From an uncultured Ruminococcus sp. (lineage in GTDB: Bacteria > Bacillota > Clostridia > Oscillospirales > Acutalibacteraceae), in contig CADCHW010000003.1 of NCBI GenBank assembly GCA_902801245.1, positions 66,742 to 130,741 of the forward strand: 64,000 nt of DNA, in the 5' to 3' direction. The notes below the pieces were generated by a model. It was not told where the DNA came from. It saw only the letters and a list, made by a program, of their open reading frames with translations, and searched no databases. Below are positions 34,725-43,765 of the stretch, in pieces. Each line of letters starts with the position of its first letter. The first letter of the stretch is position 1. Both the position numbers and the translations under genes were made by a program.

Positions 34725-35469
34725 GGAAATTTATAATTTTATAGACAGCTTTGCTCCGTTTGATACGGCAGAAAGCTATGACAACGTGGGAATACTTGTC
34801 GGAAATCCCAACAGTAAAGTAACAAAAGCGATAGTTACTCTTGATATTACCTCGGAAGTAGTCGATGAAGCAGCGGCATTCGGAGCAGAGGTTGTGATAA
34901 GTCATCACCCGATTATTTTTAATCCGCTGAAAAGGGTTCTGTCAAACAGTGCGGTTTACCGTCTTATAAGTCGTAACATTTCGGCGATATGTGCACATAC
35001 CAATCTTGATAAGTCACCTGTATTTGGTGTGAATACAGAGCTTGCAAAGGCAATGGAGCTTGAAAATATTGGCATAAGTGAGAATAACGACATTTTGTTT
35101 GTGGGTGATACAAAGAAAATTTTCACATCGGAAGAGTTTGCAAGTGTGTTAAAGAAAAATTTTGATTGTGAAAGTTTTTCTTACACAAAAACAAACCATA
35201 ATATAAAAAAAGTCGGACTGTGTTCGGGTGCAGGCGGAAGTGAAATTTTTTCCGCAATAGGCGAGGGGTGCGATGCCTTTGTGACGGGGGAGCTAAAACA
35301 TCACGAGCTTTTGGCAGCGAACGAAAACGGAGTTTCCGTATTTGTTCTTGGACATTATAAGTCGGAAGACGTTGTTATACAGCCGCTTTGCGACAAGCTT
35401 TCCGAAAGATTCGGAGATATTAAGTTTGTGAAATCTAAAGTTTTTAATGACGGGATAGCTTATATCTAA
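34711..35469 (+). CDS. Nif3-like dinuclear metal-centre protein (YqfO type)
   Basis: 252 residues of the NIF3/DUF34 family, which forms toroidal hexamers with a two-metal site. Metal-ligand regions are visible: AEVVISHHPIIFNPLK near 60-75, SAICAHTNLDKSPVFGVN near 91-108 and GHYKSEDVVIQPL near 213. It is the short form, lacking the PII-like insert of Bacillus YqfO. It is sometimes annotated as GTP cyclohydrolase 1 type 2 homologue; the real reaction is not settled. Overlap with trmK indicates coupled translation. Confidence 0.93.
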   Translation: MATVKEIYNFIDSFAPFDTAESYDNVGILVGNPNSKVTKAIVTLDITSEVVDEAAAFGAEVVISHHPIIFNPLKRVLSNSAVYRLISRNISAICAHTNLDKSPVFGVNTELAKAMELENIGISENNDILFVGDTKKIFTSEEFASVLKKNFDCESFSYTKTNHNIKKVGLCSGAGGSEIFSAIGEGCDAFVTGELKHHELLAANENGVSVFVLGHYKSEDVVIQPLCDKLSERFGDIKFVKSKVFNDGIAYI

Positions 35470-35502
35470 GTTATTAACGATAATCTTATATGGAGTGATG
35501 TT

Positions 35503-36780
35503 ATGAATAACAAAATAAAAATGATAGTTTCGGCAATGCTTGTCGGTGTTGTTCTTGCAGGGTGCAGCGTTGAAAATTACCCTGATGACATAAATTCAAG
35601 AAAAGCAGTGAGCAGTGCAGAAGAAGAAACATCAAGTGCTGATGATAATTCCAATGATGAAACAACCAGTTCCGATATCGTTAATGATATTGTGGAGGAT
35701 ATTCTTGAAAACAACAATGAATCCGAAAGCGAAATATTATCCGATAATGAACAAGACGAAGAGATTGATAACGATTCCGACAGTGACTCGGAAAAAGGAA
35801 ATCTTTTTAATGATTTAATTGGGGAAATTGCTTCCGAAGCGAAAAATTTTGGAAAAGATGAAAAGAAGTTCGATTGGGCTGTAAACCCCATTTCAAATAT
35901 TGATGTTGTTACTCCTTTGTTTTATTATCAGCCGAAGTCACTGGAGAATTCCTCAAATAAATATGACTACGATGTTGGTTCTATTGGTTCGATTTTGTAT
36001 CAAGATGTTGTTGCTGTCAGAACAGGCGGAAAATGGGGTCTTATGAACTATGACGGAAAGTATATTCTTGATCCCGAATACACTCAGATTGTACTTGGTT
36101 TTATGGGCAAAATTTCTGCTAAAAAAGATAATTCAAAGTATTATCTTGTCAGTGTTAATTTTGACGGTTCTGTTTCCGTTTCTCCCGATTCGGAAATGGG
36201 TTTTTCCGTTATAGGAACTAACGGCGTTCAAAATCTGGTTTGGGCTGAAGATGACGGCAAACTTTATCAAGCTATGTCAAATATGCCTTATGAACACACT
36301 TCCGGTATATATTCGGCGATGTTGGGGGAAATGGGTTCATACGGTCAAGTTACGGGTAAGAATTACGGAACACAAAGCAGCTATGTATCTAAATATGTTC
36401 TTGTTACAGACGGGGAAAGAGTAGGTACTGAAATTTACGATGCAGGCGGAAATTATTCCGACGGAATAATTCCGTTCAAAAAAGACGGAAAATGGGGATA
36501 TGTAAACTCAAAAGGCGAAACTGTGATTCCTTTTGAATACGATGATTCCTGCAACAAAAAGGAATCATTTGAAGACGCAGTCCGTTTGAATTATCCTAAA
36601 AGTGCATTCAGTTCTTCCGACGGTTATGTTGTACTTTGCAAGGACGGAGAATATGCACTTTTCACAAGTTCAAACGAAACAGTTATTCCATTCGGAGAGT
36701 ACGAACAAATTTGTCCTGTGTACGAAGGAAAAGCATGGGTTCTGAAAGACGGAAACTGGGGAGTAATACAAATAGATTAA
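35503..36780 (+). CDS. WG-repeat lipoprotein
   Basis: 425 residues. The lipoprotein signal ends at VVLAGCS (Cys near residue 22). A long Ser/Asp/Glu/Asn-rich linker (25-105) extends from the membrane. WG repeats follow: GGKWGLMNYDGKYILDPEYTQI, DGKWGYVNSKGETVIPFEYDD and DGNWGVIQID at the end, with degenerate units between, as in KWG Leptospira-type repeats that form small beta units. AGTGATG-type spacing gives a weak ribosome binding site. It is likely anchored on the outer face of the membrane; no ligand is known. Confidence 0.88.
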   Translation: MNNKIKMIVSAMLVGVVLAGCSVENYPDDINSRKAVSSAEEETSSADDNSNDETTSSDIVNDIVEDILENNNESESEILSDNEQDEEIDNDSDSDSEKGNLFNDLIGEIASEAKNFGKDEKKFDWAVNPISNIDVVTPLFYYQPKSLENSSNKYDYDVGSIGSILYQDVVAVRTGGKWGLMNYDGKYILDPEYTQIVLGFMGKISAKKDNSKYYLVSVNFDGSVSVSPDSEMGFSVIGTNGVQNLVWAEDDGKLYQAMSNMPYEHTSGIYSAMLGEMGSYGQVTGKNYGTQSSYVSKYVLVTDGERVGTEIYDAGGNYSDGIIPFKKDGKWGYVNSKGETVIPFEYDDSCNKKESFEDAVRLNYPKSAFSSSDGYVVLCKDGEYALFTSSNETVIPFGEYEQICPVYEGKAWVLKDGNWGVIQID

Positions 36781-36803
36781 TTCTCAAATATACATACACA
36801 AAC

Positions 36804-36833
36804 AAAAAATCCCCCGAAAGTGGGGGATTTTTT
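36804..36833. terminator. Bidirectional terminator
   Basis: AAAAAATCCCCC / GGGGGATTTTTT with a six-base loop, between convergent genes. Confidence 0.95.
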
Positions 36834-37506
36834 ATTCCTTAACAATTTCGCCTGAAGTCATTTTGTAAACCACGTCCGCATATTCCTTAGATTCTGTTTC
36901 GTGGGTTACAACAAGTACCGAAATGCCTTTTGACGTTACCTTTTTGAATATTTCAAATACATTTTTAGTATTTTCATCGTCAAGGTCGGAGGTCGGTTCG
37001 TCTGCAAGTATAATTTTAGGTTTTTGAATTAATGCTCTTGCAATCGCAACTCTTCTCATTTCACCACCGGATAAATCCGAAGCGTAAACATCTTTCAAAT
37101 TAGATATATCAACGGTTTTCAGAAGTTCTTCCGCATATTCTGTAATACTGTTATTTTTTTTGTAAAGCATATACGGCAGAGTAACATTCTCCATAACAGT
37201 GAGATTTGGAAGTACCGATTGAACCTGCGGAATCATACCTATATTTTTATTCCTGAAAACGGAAAGCTCCTTGTCATTCAGACTGTAAATATCGGTATCA
37301 TCGTAAAGCACTTTACCCGAACTCGGCATTAAAAGTCCCGATATCATATTTAGCAAAGTCGATTTTCCACTTCCCGAGCGACCAAGAATGACGGATAAAG
37401 TTCCCTCTTTAAGCTCCAAACTTGTTTCTTTTACGGCATAAAAATAATTTGCCTCGGCAGATTTACGTGGATAAGTTTTACTTATACCCTCAGCTTTAAT
37501 TATCAT
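36832..37506 (-). CDS. ABC transporter ATP-binding protein (MacB/LolD type)
   Basis: 224 residues. Walker A GRSGSGKST near 42, Q-loop region NIGMIPQVQSVLPNLTV, signature DLSGGEMRRVAIARAL near 140, Walker B IILADEPTSDLDDEN and switch His in VVTHETESKEYAD. It pairs with the FtsX-type permease immediately upstream on the same strand (gap 7 bases). The family drives mechanotransmission or export of lipids, peptides or metals rather than uptake. The operon faces the FTR1 iron operon, which suggests a metal-linked task. Confidence 0.93.
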   Translation of the reverse strand: MIIKAEGISKTYPRKSAEANYFYAVKETSLELKEGTLSVILGRSGSGKSTLLNMISGLLMPSSGKVLYDDTDIYSLNDKELSVFRNKNIGMIPQVQSVLPNLTVMENVTLPYMLYKKNNSITEYAEELLKTVDISNLKDVYASDLSGGEMRRVAIARALIQKPKIILADEPTSDLDDENTKNVFEIFKKVTSKGISVLVVTHETESKEYADVVYKMTSGEIVKE

Positions 37507-37513
37507 AAAATTA

Positions 37514-38710
37514 TCACTCCCTCAGAATAAGACCCGTGTCAACCCGACTGAGTTTAAAAGCGGAGTATGCCGACGAGAGCGGAGCTGCAATCAGTGCCAC
37601 CGACAAAGCTGCCGCAATATAAACGAGAATTTGTGCGGCACTCGGAAGCAAAAACGGAAGTCCAAGGTTTTCCTCAATCAGCGAGCTGAAAGGGAACACA
37701 ACAATCGAAGCCGCCGCAATACCGATTATACCGCCAAGAATTCCTATAACTGCCGATTCCGAAATGATAATCTCTGCCAGCATTTTCCTTGAAGTGCCGA
37801 TAACTCTAAGTACCGCAAACTCTTTTTTACGCTCATTGATAAGCATTGAAAAAGCAATAAGCATAATAATAATTGACATAATCCACACTACAATGATAAG
37901 CACCGTTACAGTTCCCGAAATAGCCGAAAGACTGTCCGAAATGCCTGTCAGCATATTCTTTGTACGAACTGCCTGAACCTTTCGGACATGAAGATTAATG
38001 TCATCAGTTACCGCTTGAGGGTCGTAGCCGTCCATAACCTTGACGTAAACAGATGAAATCACACTGTTGGGACTGTTATCGGAAAGAACATTAATGCCTT
38101 GTTTGCCGGCTGCCGTTATGAGTGTCCTTACAGTATCGGCATTCGTGTAAATTGCCGTGTCAAGTGCAGTACCTGTGTTTTCAAGCTTTGCCACAACGTT
38201 ACATTCGGTGTCGTAAAGTTTTATTTTACCGCCGACAATCGAATTTATATCCGAACCGACAACAACATCGCACAAACCAAGCTCATCATTGTACTTGCTT
38301 TGAATCCACGGTTTAATAGTAAAATCTGTTTCGGGGTCAAATCCTATAATCTGAACAGCCATCGAGCAGCAGCCCGATTTAGCAGAAGCAAGGAAGTACT
38401 GAGCCGAAACCTTTTCCACACCGTCAATCTCTGCGATTTTATCCGTATAAGATTTGTCCATATAGAAATAACCGGGAGTACCCTGCAAAAGAATAGATTC
38501 CAAATTTGTCTTGGATTTTGCACTGTTCGGAACAACTATAACATCTGCACCCAGCCGTGCTTCCAAACTGTTCATACCGTTTTGCAGGCTTGTAACAACA
38601 ACCGCACCGCCAAACATTGAGAACACAAGAAATGCCACAATAAAAAGCAGAGCCGTAGTTCGGAGCGGTTTTTTGACAAGATTTCGGAGCGATAATTTTT
38701 TGATATTCAT
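37514..38710 (-). CDS. FtsX/MacB-type ABC permease
   Basis: 398 residues. One N-terminal membrane helix (about 18-42), a large extracytoplasmic MacB-like domain (about 45-265, with RLGADVIVVPNSAKS), then three helices (about 270-295, 325-350, 355-385), the FtsX arrangement. INERKKEFAVLRVIGTSRKML is the typical coupling loop. It works with the ATPase downstream and the DUF4418 protein upstream; gaps are 7 and 15 bases. Its sequence plan is also shared by the two permeases at 43766 and 45070. Confidence 0.92.
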   Translation of the reverse strand: MNIKKLSLRNLVKKPLRTTALLFIVAFLVFSMFGGAVVVTSLQNGMNSLEARLGADVIVVPNSAKSKTNLESILLQGTPGYFYMDKSYTDKIAEIDGVEKVSAQYFLASAKSGCCSMAVQIIGFDPETDFTIKPWIQSKYNDELGLCDVVVGSDINSIVGGKIKLYDTECNVVAKLENTGTALDTAIYTNADTVRTLITAAGKQGINVLSDNSPNSVISSVYVKVMDGYDPQAVTDDINLHVRKVQAVRTKNMLTGISDSLSAISGTVTVLIIVVWIMSIIIMLIAFSMLINERKKEFAVLRVIGTSRKMLAEIIISESAVIGILGGIIGIAAASIVVFPFSSLIEENLGLPFLLPSAAQILVYIAAALSVALIAAPLSSAYSAFKLSRVDTGLILRE

Positions 38711-38725
38711 TGAGTTTTCCTCACA

Positions 38726-39139
38726 TTATTTTTTATTGAGAGCAGCACTGTGAGCGATAATATCCACAATTGAAAATACTGCAATAATAATACCCATTAC
38801 AAGAGCAAACGGACGCATCATAGTGTGGCAGTGCATATTATCCATCATACAAAGATTAATCAGTGTTTTCGGAACAATCGCTGCCAGAACCGCAAGGGGG
38901 AGCATAGCCGCACTTATTCCTCTTTTAGCCTCACCACTTTTAAAGAAGAGCCTGAGAACAGACTGAACAACCAGCACAACGGCAATCGAAACAACAGCAA
39001 CCCAAGCCCAGTGGCACGTCATAAACGTTCCGTCATCTTTAGGACCGCAGGCAGTGAAAATAAATGCCGAACCTACAGCGAAAAATGCACTGAGCAAAAT
39101 AAAAATGATATCGAATACTAAAGCTTTCTTTCCAGACAT
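38726..39139 (-). CDS. DUF4418 membrane protein
   Basis: 137 residues from the ATG near 39139 (AAAGGAAAT upstream); the frame is open to 39190 without a site. Four membrane segments with an external Cys/His-rich loop: TACGPKDDGTFMTCHWAW near 27-44 and CMMDNMHCHTMMRP near 97-110. These Cys, His and Met residues look like metal ligands. It is first in an operon with an FtsX permease and ATPase. Function is not established; membership in a metal-handling system is inferred from those residues and from the shared control region with the iron operon. Confidence 0.8.
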   Translation of the reverse strand: MSGKKALVFDIIFILLSAFFAVGSAFIFTACGPKDDGTFMTCHWAWVAVVSIAVVLVVQSVLRLFFKSGEAKRGISAAMLPLAVLAAIVPKTLINLCMMDNMHCHTMMRPFALVMGIIIAVFSIVDIIAHSAALNKK

Positions 39140-39189
39140 AATAGATTTCCTTTCCGAAATAAATTCTTTAAAAACTTTAAAATATGGCA

Positions 39190-39245
39190 ATAAGTTAGAT
39201 TTAACTTACCAAATTTATAGTACATCATTTTAAAGCGTTTGTCAA
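39190..39245 (-). promoter_or_regulatory. Promoter and operator-like palindrome of the DUF4418 operon
   Basis: On the minus strand TTGACA (39240-39245), 17-base spacer, TACTAT (39217-39222). Just downstream, at the expected transcription start, lies the palindrome TAAGTTA-GATT-TAACTTA (39191-39208). Its form resembles DtxR/IdeR-class boxes (TTAGGTTAG-type arms), and its position suits a repressor. Confidence 0.55.
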
Positions 39246-39862
39246 TACAAACAGATTTTTTTCATAGAAAAGAATGATTATTACTGGTTTACTGTCGTAT
39301 TTTTTGTATTCAATACCTAGTAAGATGATAGATTTACAAATGATTTGTTTTTTATAAAATAAACTTTACATTTCAAGTGTAAATATTACTTTTAAATATT
39401 ATTATAATTTTATAACTATATCTAATGTTGAAAGCAAAAACCATTTTGCGGCTGCATTCCTTTTAGCTTATTATAACATCAGACGGAAATCTTTTCAATA
39501 CCCGAAATTGAATTTTATCGAAAAATTTTATGCAGTGTCTGAAACTTAGTTTTATATTACTTTATAATTGTCCGTTTGAGTTAGAAAATTCTAAACCTAA
39601 AACAAAAAACACGTTACATAATACAAGAAAAATTGCGGCATTATTTCTAATTAAATATGCTTTAATAGGGGTTATTTTTGAGTAATCCTACAAAAATCCC
39701 GTGAATGCTCAAATTCTATTGACGTTCAGAGGTTAGCGTGGTATAATACAAATAAAAGGTTCATAAGATGTGATACAAAACTAATCAGGCAGCAGTGTTG
39801 AAATATTAACTTAATGTTGACCCCTTGCAAATTGGTAAATGGGCAATTTTAAATTTATATAG
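39246..39862. other. Intergenic stretch between the two metal operons
   Basis: About 620 AT-rich bases with no supported ORF, repeat or RNA. It is long for this genome, so an unrecognised leader or small RNA is possible. Confidence 0.45.
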
Positions 39863-39926
39863 TTAGTTTAATCTAATTAGTTTTGAAAAACATTTATGAA
39901 TTTTCGTATAATCATATTCATATGAT
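39863..39926 (+). promoter_or_regulatory. Promoter and operator-like palindromes of the FTR1 iron operon
   Basis: TTGAAA (39883-39888), 18-base spacer, TATAAT (39907-39912). Upstream lies TTAGTTTAATCTAA (39863-39876), similar to the motif before the DUF4418 operon (both contain AGTTAGWTT). Overlapping the -10 and start is ATCATAT-TC-ATATGAT (39911-39926), a perfect 7-bp inverted repeat. Confidence 0.5.
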
Positions 39927-39946
39927 GCCATAAAGGAGGGTGTCAG

Positions 39947-41590
39947 ATGTCTTCATTAGGTAAGCATAGAGGCATTTGTTTTATAAGTATTATCGTTTTT
40001 GTAACGCTGCTTGCGATGTCCTCATTTTCTTGCTTAACAGCATTTGCCGATACCGACTACATAGCAACATGGGAAGAGTATAAAGCAACGGGACAGCCCA
40101 GCGGTACATGGAACGATGTTGCGAAAGCTATGGACGCTGTTTTCGATGCGGCGGTTGAAATCTATGAGGGCGGTGATGCAAAGGGTGCTCACAGTGCTGT
40201 CAATGCAGGTTATTACGGCTATTACGAAACCACAGGCTTCGAGCGTGTTGCAATGGGTTACATTGCCGGCAGCCGTAAAACAGAGGTTGAACTCCAGTTC
40301 AGTGCCTGCAAATCCGTTACTAAAAATAACGGTACTGTAGATGAATTTAAAACCGAAATCGAAAAGCTCAGAAGTATGATTCACGAGGATGCCAATATTC
40401 TCGACGGTGTTTCGGGTGACGAAAGCAGCGATGACGGCAGCAGCGAAGAAACATCTTCTGCCGATTCTCAGGAAACCGAAAACACGGCTTCAACCACAGC
40501 AAATACTGCAAGTGCAAATGCAGTAAATGTCGGCGGTGGCGGCGGCGGAATAGGTACATTCGTTGCATGTTTCGGAATTATCGTCCGTGAGGGTCTTGAA
40601 GCAATTCTTGTTGTAGGTGCGATTATCGCATATCTTGTTAAATCGGGCAACAAAAATAAACTCAAGGTCGTTTACATCGGCTGTATCATTGCTATCGCTG
40701 CAAGTTTTCTTTGTGCGTGGCTGCTTGACCTTCTCAAACTCGCAAACAGTGCGAATCAGGAGGTTATAGAGGGTATAACAGCATTGATTGCCGTTCTGGT
40801 TCTCTTCTATGTAAGCAACTGGATGGTTTCAAAGGCTGAGTCCGAGGTTTGGACTAATTACATCGATCAGCAGGTTAGAGTTTCTGCGGAAACAGGCAGT
40901 GTGTTCACACTCGGTTTCACTGCATTTCTTGCAGTGTTCAGAGAAGGTGCGGAGGTTATCCTCTTCTGCCAGCCTCTTCTTGCGGACAAAGATAGTATCA
41001 ATATGGTTTGGGCAGGATTTGGCGTAGGCTGTGTTGTGCTTGTGTTTGTGTTCATTGCGATTCGATTCTTCAGCGTTAAGCTTCCAATCAGACCTTTCTT
41101 CCTCGGAACAAGTATTCTTATGTTCATAATGTCAATTTCGTTCTTGGGTTCGGGCATTAAGGAACTTATCGAGGGTGATGTAATCACAATGACTTCACCG
41201 GCTTGGCTTTCTGCGATTATTCCTACAAACAATGTATTTGATGTGCTTGGTATTTATCCTTGCTATGAAACACTTATTCCGCAACTCATTCTTATTCTCA
41301 TTACATTGATGATTTTCGTAATGCAGAACTGGAAAGAGAAAAATAAAACAGAAGCGGGTTTGCTTTCAATTGTGTTCGGCGGTCTTGGCGTTCAGAAATT
41401 CTATCTCGGCAAATACGGTCAGGGTCTTGTAAGACTTGCTCTTTGCTGGACATTTATTCCGGCATTGCTTGGTATCGTTGAGGGTATTCATTACTTAACT
41501 ATCACTAAAGAACAGTTTGAAGAGGAACTTAAGCCGAAAGTTAAAAAAGCAAAGAAAAAAGACAATAATAAAACAGTCAAAGCAAAATAA
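39947..41590 (+). CDS. FTR1-family iron permease with C-terminal TM2 domain
   Basis: 547 residues. A signal peptide (1-35) leads to an extracytoplasmic helical domain (40-150) and a Ser/Thr/Glu linker (150-195). The FTR1 permease core carries both hallmark motifs, REGLE near 212 and REGAE near 333, whose Glu residues bind iron in the yeast protein. After the core, residues about 466-525 form a TM2 domain: EAGLLSIVFGGLGVQKFYLG then GLVRLALCWTFIPALLGIVE. The protein ends with a Lys-rich tail. AAAGGAGGG precedes the ATG. It is the first gene of a six-gene iron system. A TM2 extension on FTR1 is not something I know from described members. Confidence 0.93.
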   Translation: MSSLGKHRGICFISIIVFVTLLAMSSFSCLTAFADTDYIATWEEYKATGQPSGTWNDVAKAMDAVFDAAVEIYEGGDAKGAHSAVNAGYYGYYETTGFERVAMGYIAGSRKTEVELQFSACKSVTKNNGTVDEFKTEIEKLRSMIHEDANILDGVSGDESSDDGSSEETSSADSQETENTASTTANTASANAVNVGGGGGGIGTFVACFGIIVREGLEAILVVGAIIAYLVKSGNKNKLKVVYIGCIIAIAASFLCAWLLDLLKLANSANQEVIEGITALIAVLVLFYVSNWMVSKAESEVWTNYIDQQVRVSAETGSVFTLGFTAFLAVFREGAEVILFCQPLLADKDSINMVWAGFGVGCVVLVFVFIAIRFFSVKLPIRPFFLGTSILMFIMSISFLGSGIKELIEGDVITMTSPAWLSAIIPTNNVFDVLGIYPCYETLIPQLILILITLMIFVMQNWKEKNKTEAGLLSIVFGGLGVQKFYLGKYGQGLVRLALCWTFIPALLGIVEGIHYLTITKEQFEEELKPKVKKAKKKDNNKTVKAK

Positions 41591-41668
41591 TTCAAGTCTT
41601 TTATATACCGAAATATTCGGTTTTATATAAGTAAAGTATTTCTTAGTAAATATAGGAGGAGAAGAAAA

Positions 41669-42346
41669 ATGACAAAGAAGTTACTTGGTATGGCTCTTGT
41701 GGCAGCTATGGCAATTTCTCTTGTTGGCTGCGGCAGCACTGATGCAGCAAGCAATGCAAATGCAGGAAACGGCACATCAACTGCGGCTTCCGATGCAGTC
41801 GAAACAACAAATGAGGCAACATCTGCCGAGGTTAAGAGTGACGCAGCTGCGGCAGCTCCGGACGAGGCTGTCGGTTTTACGGAGATTCCGATTTTTGAGG
41901 AGGAAACAGCAGGCTTCCTTAGCGTAAACGCTGTATACTTCCAGCCTGTTCCTATGTCGGGCGGCAACGAGAACATTGAGGACTTCGACCTTCACCTTGA
42001 AGCTGATATCTCAGCTCTTGAGAACGACCTCGGTTACGGTGTAGGTGACTGGGTTCCTTACCTCACAGTTGATTATTTGGTAACAGATTCAAAGGGTAAA
42101 GAAGCTGCAAAGGGTACGTTTATGGAAATGAGTGCTTCCGACGGTCCTCACTACGGTGCTAACATTAAGCTTCCCGATGCTGATACATACAGCATTAAGT
42201 TCACAATCCACAGCCCCGAGGAGAACGGTTACCTGCTCCACGTTGACGAGGAAACAGGTCCCGGCGGTTCGTTTGACGAGTACTTCAAGGACGGCAATCT
42301 CGAAGTTAATTACGAGGGTTGGGAGTATGTACCGCAGGAGTGGTAA
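41669..42346 (+). CDS. P19/Tp34-type iron transport lipoprotein
   Basis: 225 residues. Lipoprotein signal MTKKLLGMALVAAMAISLVGC (Cys21), an Ala/Ser/Thr-rich linker (22-70), then the Fe2+ transport protein domain: DFDLHLEADI, GVGDWVPYLTVDYLV, FMEMSASDGPHYGANIKLP and GYLLHVDEETG. The Glu, His and Met residues in these segments correspond to the copper- and iron-binding positions of Campylobacter P19. It delivers iron to, or works with, the FTR1 permease encoded just before it. AGGAGGAG lies upstream of the ATG. Confidence 0.93.
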   Translation: MTKKLLGMALVAAMAISLVGCGSTDAASNANAGNGTSTAASDAVETTNEATSAEVKSDAAAAAPDEAVGFTEIPIFEEETAGFLSVNAVYFQPVPMSGGNENIEDFDLHLEADISALENDLGYGVGDWVPYLTVDYLVTDSKGKEAAKGTFMEMSASDGPHYGANIKLPDADTYSIKFTIHSPEENGYLLHVDEETGPGGSFDEYFKDGNLEVNYEGWEYVPQEW

Positions 42347-42508
42347 TTTCTTGACTTTGTAAATAATAAACATGTGCACTGTGTTCAAACGCACAGTGCA
42401 TTGTGTGCGTTATAAGGGAAGAGTAATTAATTTATATAGTGTATTTTAATAATAATGTATATATTAATTAATATTCCCGATAAATAAATCTATAGGAGGC
42501 GAAAAAAC

Positions 42509-43753
42509 GTGATAAAATATTTTATTCAAGTCACCGAAGATTTGCTTTTTATGTCAATGATTATAGGGCTTATTTTCGGATATTCAAAAATCTCCTTTAA
42601 GAAAAGTAAAATAATTATATATACAGGTACTGTATTAGGTGTTATAGCTTCGGCTGTTATGGCTTATTTGAAAAATGCGACTAAGCTTATCGATACATCA
42701 CTTTGGAATTTAAGAATATTTATCGCTGCACTTTCGGTACTTGTAATATTTTTTATTTTCACTGCATTAAGCAATAAACTAAAAAGAGTCGGAAGTGTGA
42801 CTTCCTCCTCAATGCTTGCGTTAATTATAATCGGTTTGATGCTTCATGCTTTGCCTGATGTTCTTGCATATCCGTACTCGATTTTACTTGTTGAGAAAAC
42901 AGTACTTTCAACAACCTTTATTTTTAAATGTATAGGTATCATCTTCGGAATGATTTTAGTATATCTTATGGCACTTGCAACAGATAAAGGCTTGTCAAGA
43001 CTTACAAGAAAAACAGCAATGATTTTGCTTAGTGTTGCACTTGTTACAAATGCGGTACGTCAAATATTAAATTGTATCCGTATTATGGTAACGAAGCGTA
43101 TGATAAAATCAAACAGTACACTTTTTAGTATAATTAAATTTTCCTCCAATCACGATAAATTATTTTTATATATAATTATGGCACTTTGTGCAGTTATCCC
43201 GATTATTTTATGGGTTCAGAGCTTTCATGAACACGAGCCTTACAGCAACCCTGCGGAACACAGAAAAATCCGCTTTAAATGGAGAGTTACAAGACGCTGG
43301 GCAACCCTTGCACTTGTGTGTCTGGTGCTTTCCGTTCTGAATATGACTGTGTTCAAAACTCTTTCAAGCCGTGAGATTGAATTGTCACCTGTTGAAGATA
43401 CCGAATACGACAGCGAAAATGTCTATGTTACATTTGAACAGGTAGAGGACGAACATCTTCACCGTTTTGCGTATGTGACAGATGACGATGTTCAGATTAG
43501 ATTTATTGTTATCAAAAAACCGAATTCTTCGTCATACGGTATCGGTCTTGATGCCTGCGATATCTGCGGTGAAACAGGTTACTATGAAAAAGACGGTCAA
43601 GTAGTCTGCAAGCTTTGCGATGTTGTTATGAATATAAACACTATCGGCTTTAAAGGCGGCTGTAACCCGATAGTTATACCGTACAGTATTGATAACGGTA
43701 AGATAATTGTTCCGATAGAGGGACTTCTCGAATATGAAAAGGAATTCAAGTAA
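42509..43753 (+). CDS. DUF2318-domain membrane protein of the iron uptake system
   Basis: 414 residues. About eight membrane segments in the first 300 residues, then an extracytoplasmic DUF2318 domain (about 300-414) with EDEHLHRFAYV, ACDICGETGYYEKDGQVVCKLCD and NINTIGFKGGCNPI. The Cys pairs and the His suggest metal binding or redox work. It corresponds to Cj1660 of the Campylobacter FTR1/P19 locus. The start is GTG 42509 with AGGAGG 10 bases before. The gap to the permease gene is 12 bases. Confidence 0.9.
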   Translation: MIKYFIQVTEDLLFMSMIIGLIFGYSKISFKKSKIIIYTGTVLGVIASAVMAYLKNATKLIDTSLWNLRIFIAALSVLVIFFIFTALSNKLKRVGSVTSSSMLALIIIGLMLHALPDVLAYPYSILLVEKTVLSTTFIFKCIGIIFGMILVYLMALATDKGLSRLTRKTAMILLSVALVTNAVRQILNCIRIMVTKRMIKSNSTLFSIIKFSSNHDKLFLYIIMALCAVIPIILWVQSFHEHEPYSNPAEHRKIRFKWRVTRRWATLALVCLVLSVLNMTVFKTLSSREIELSPVEDTEYDSENVYVTFEQVEDEHLHRFAYVTDDDVQIRFIVIKKPNSSSYGIGLDACDICGETGYYEKDGQVVCKLCDVVMNINTIGFKGGCNPIVIPYSIDNGKIIVPIEGLLEYEKEFK

Positions 43754-43765
43754 GGGGGCGTAAAT

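Noticed and set aside
39246..39862. Riboswitch or small RNA in the 0.6 kb gap
   Set aside because: I could not recognise a conserved aptamer core or a terminator; the gap is recorded as unexplained only.
39911..39926. Classical Fur box at the FTR1 promoter
   Set aside because: The palindrome ATCATATTCATATGAT does not follow the GATAAT-type Fur core; it is kept only as an unnamed operator candidate.
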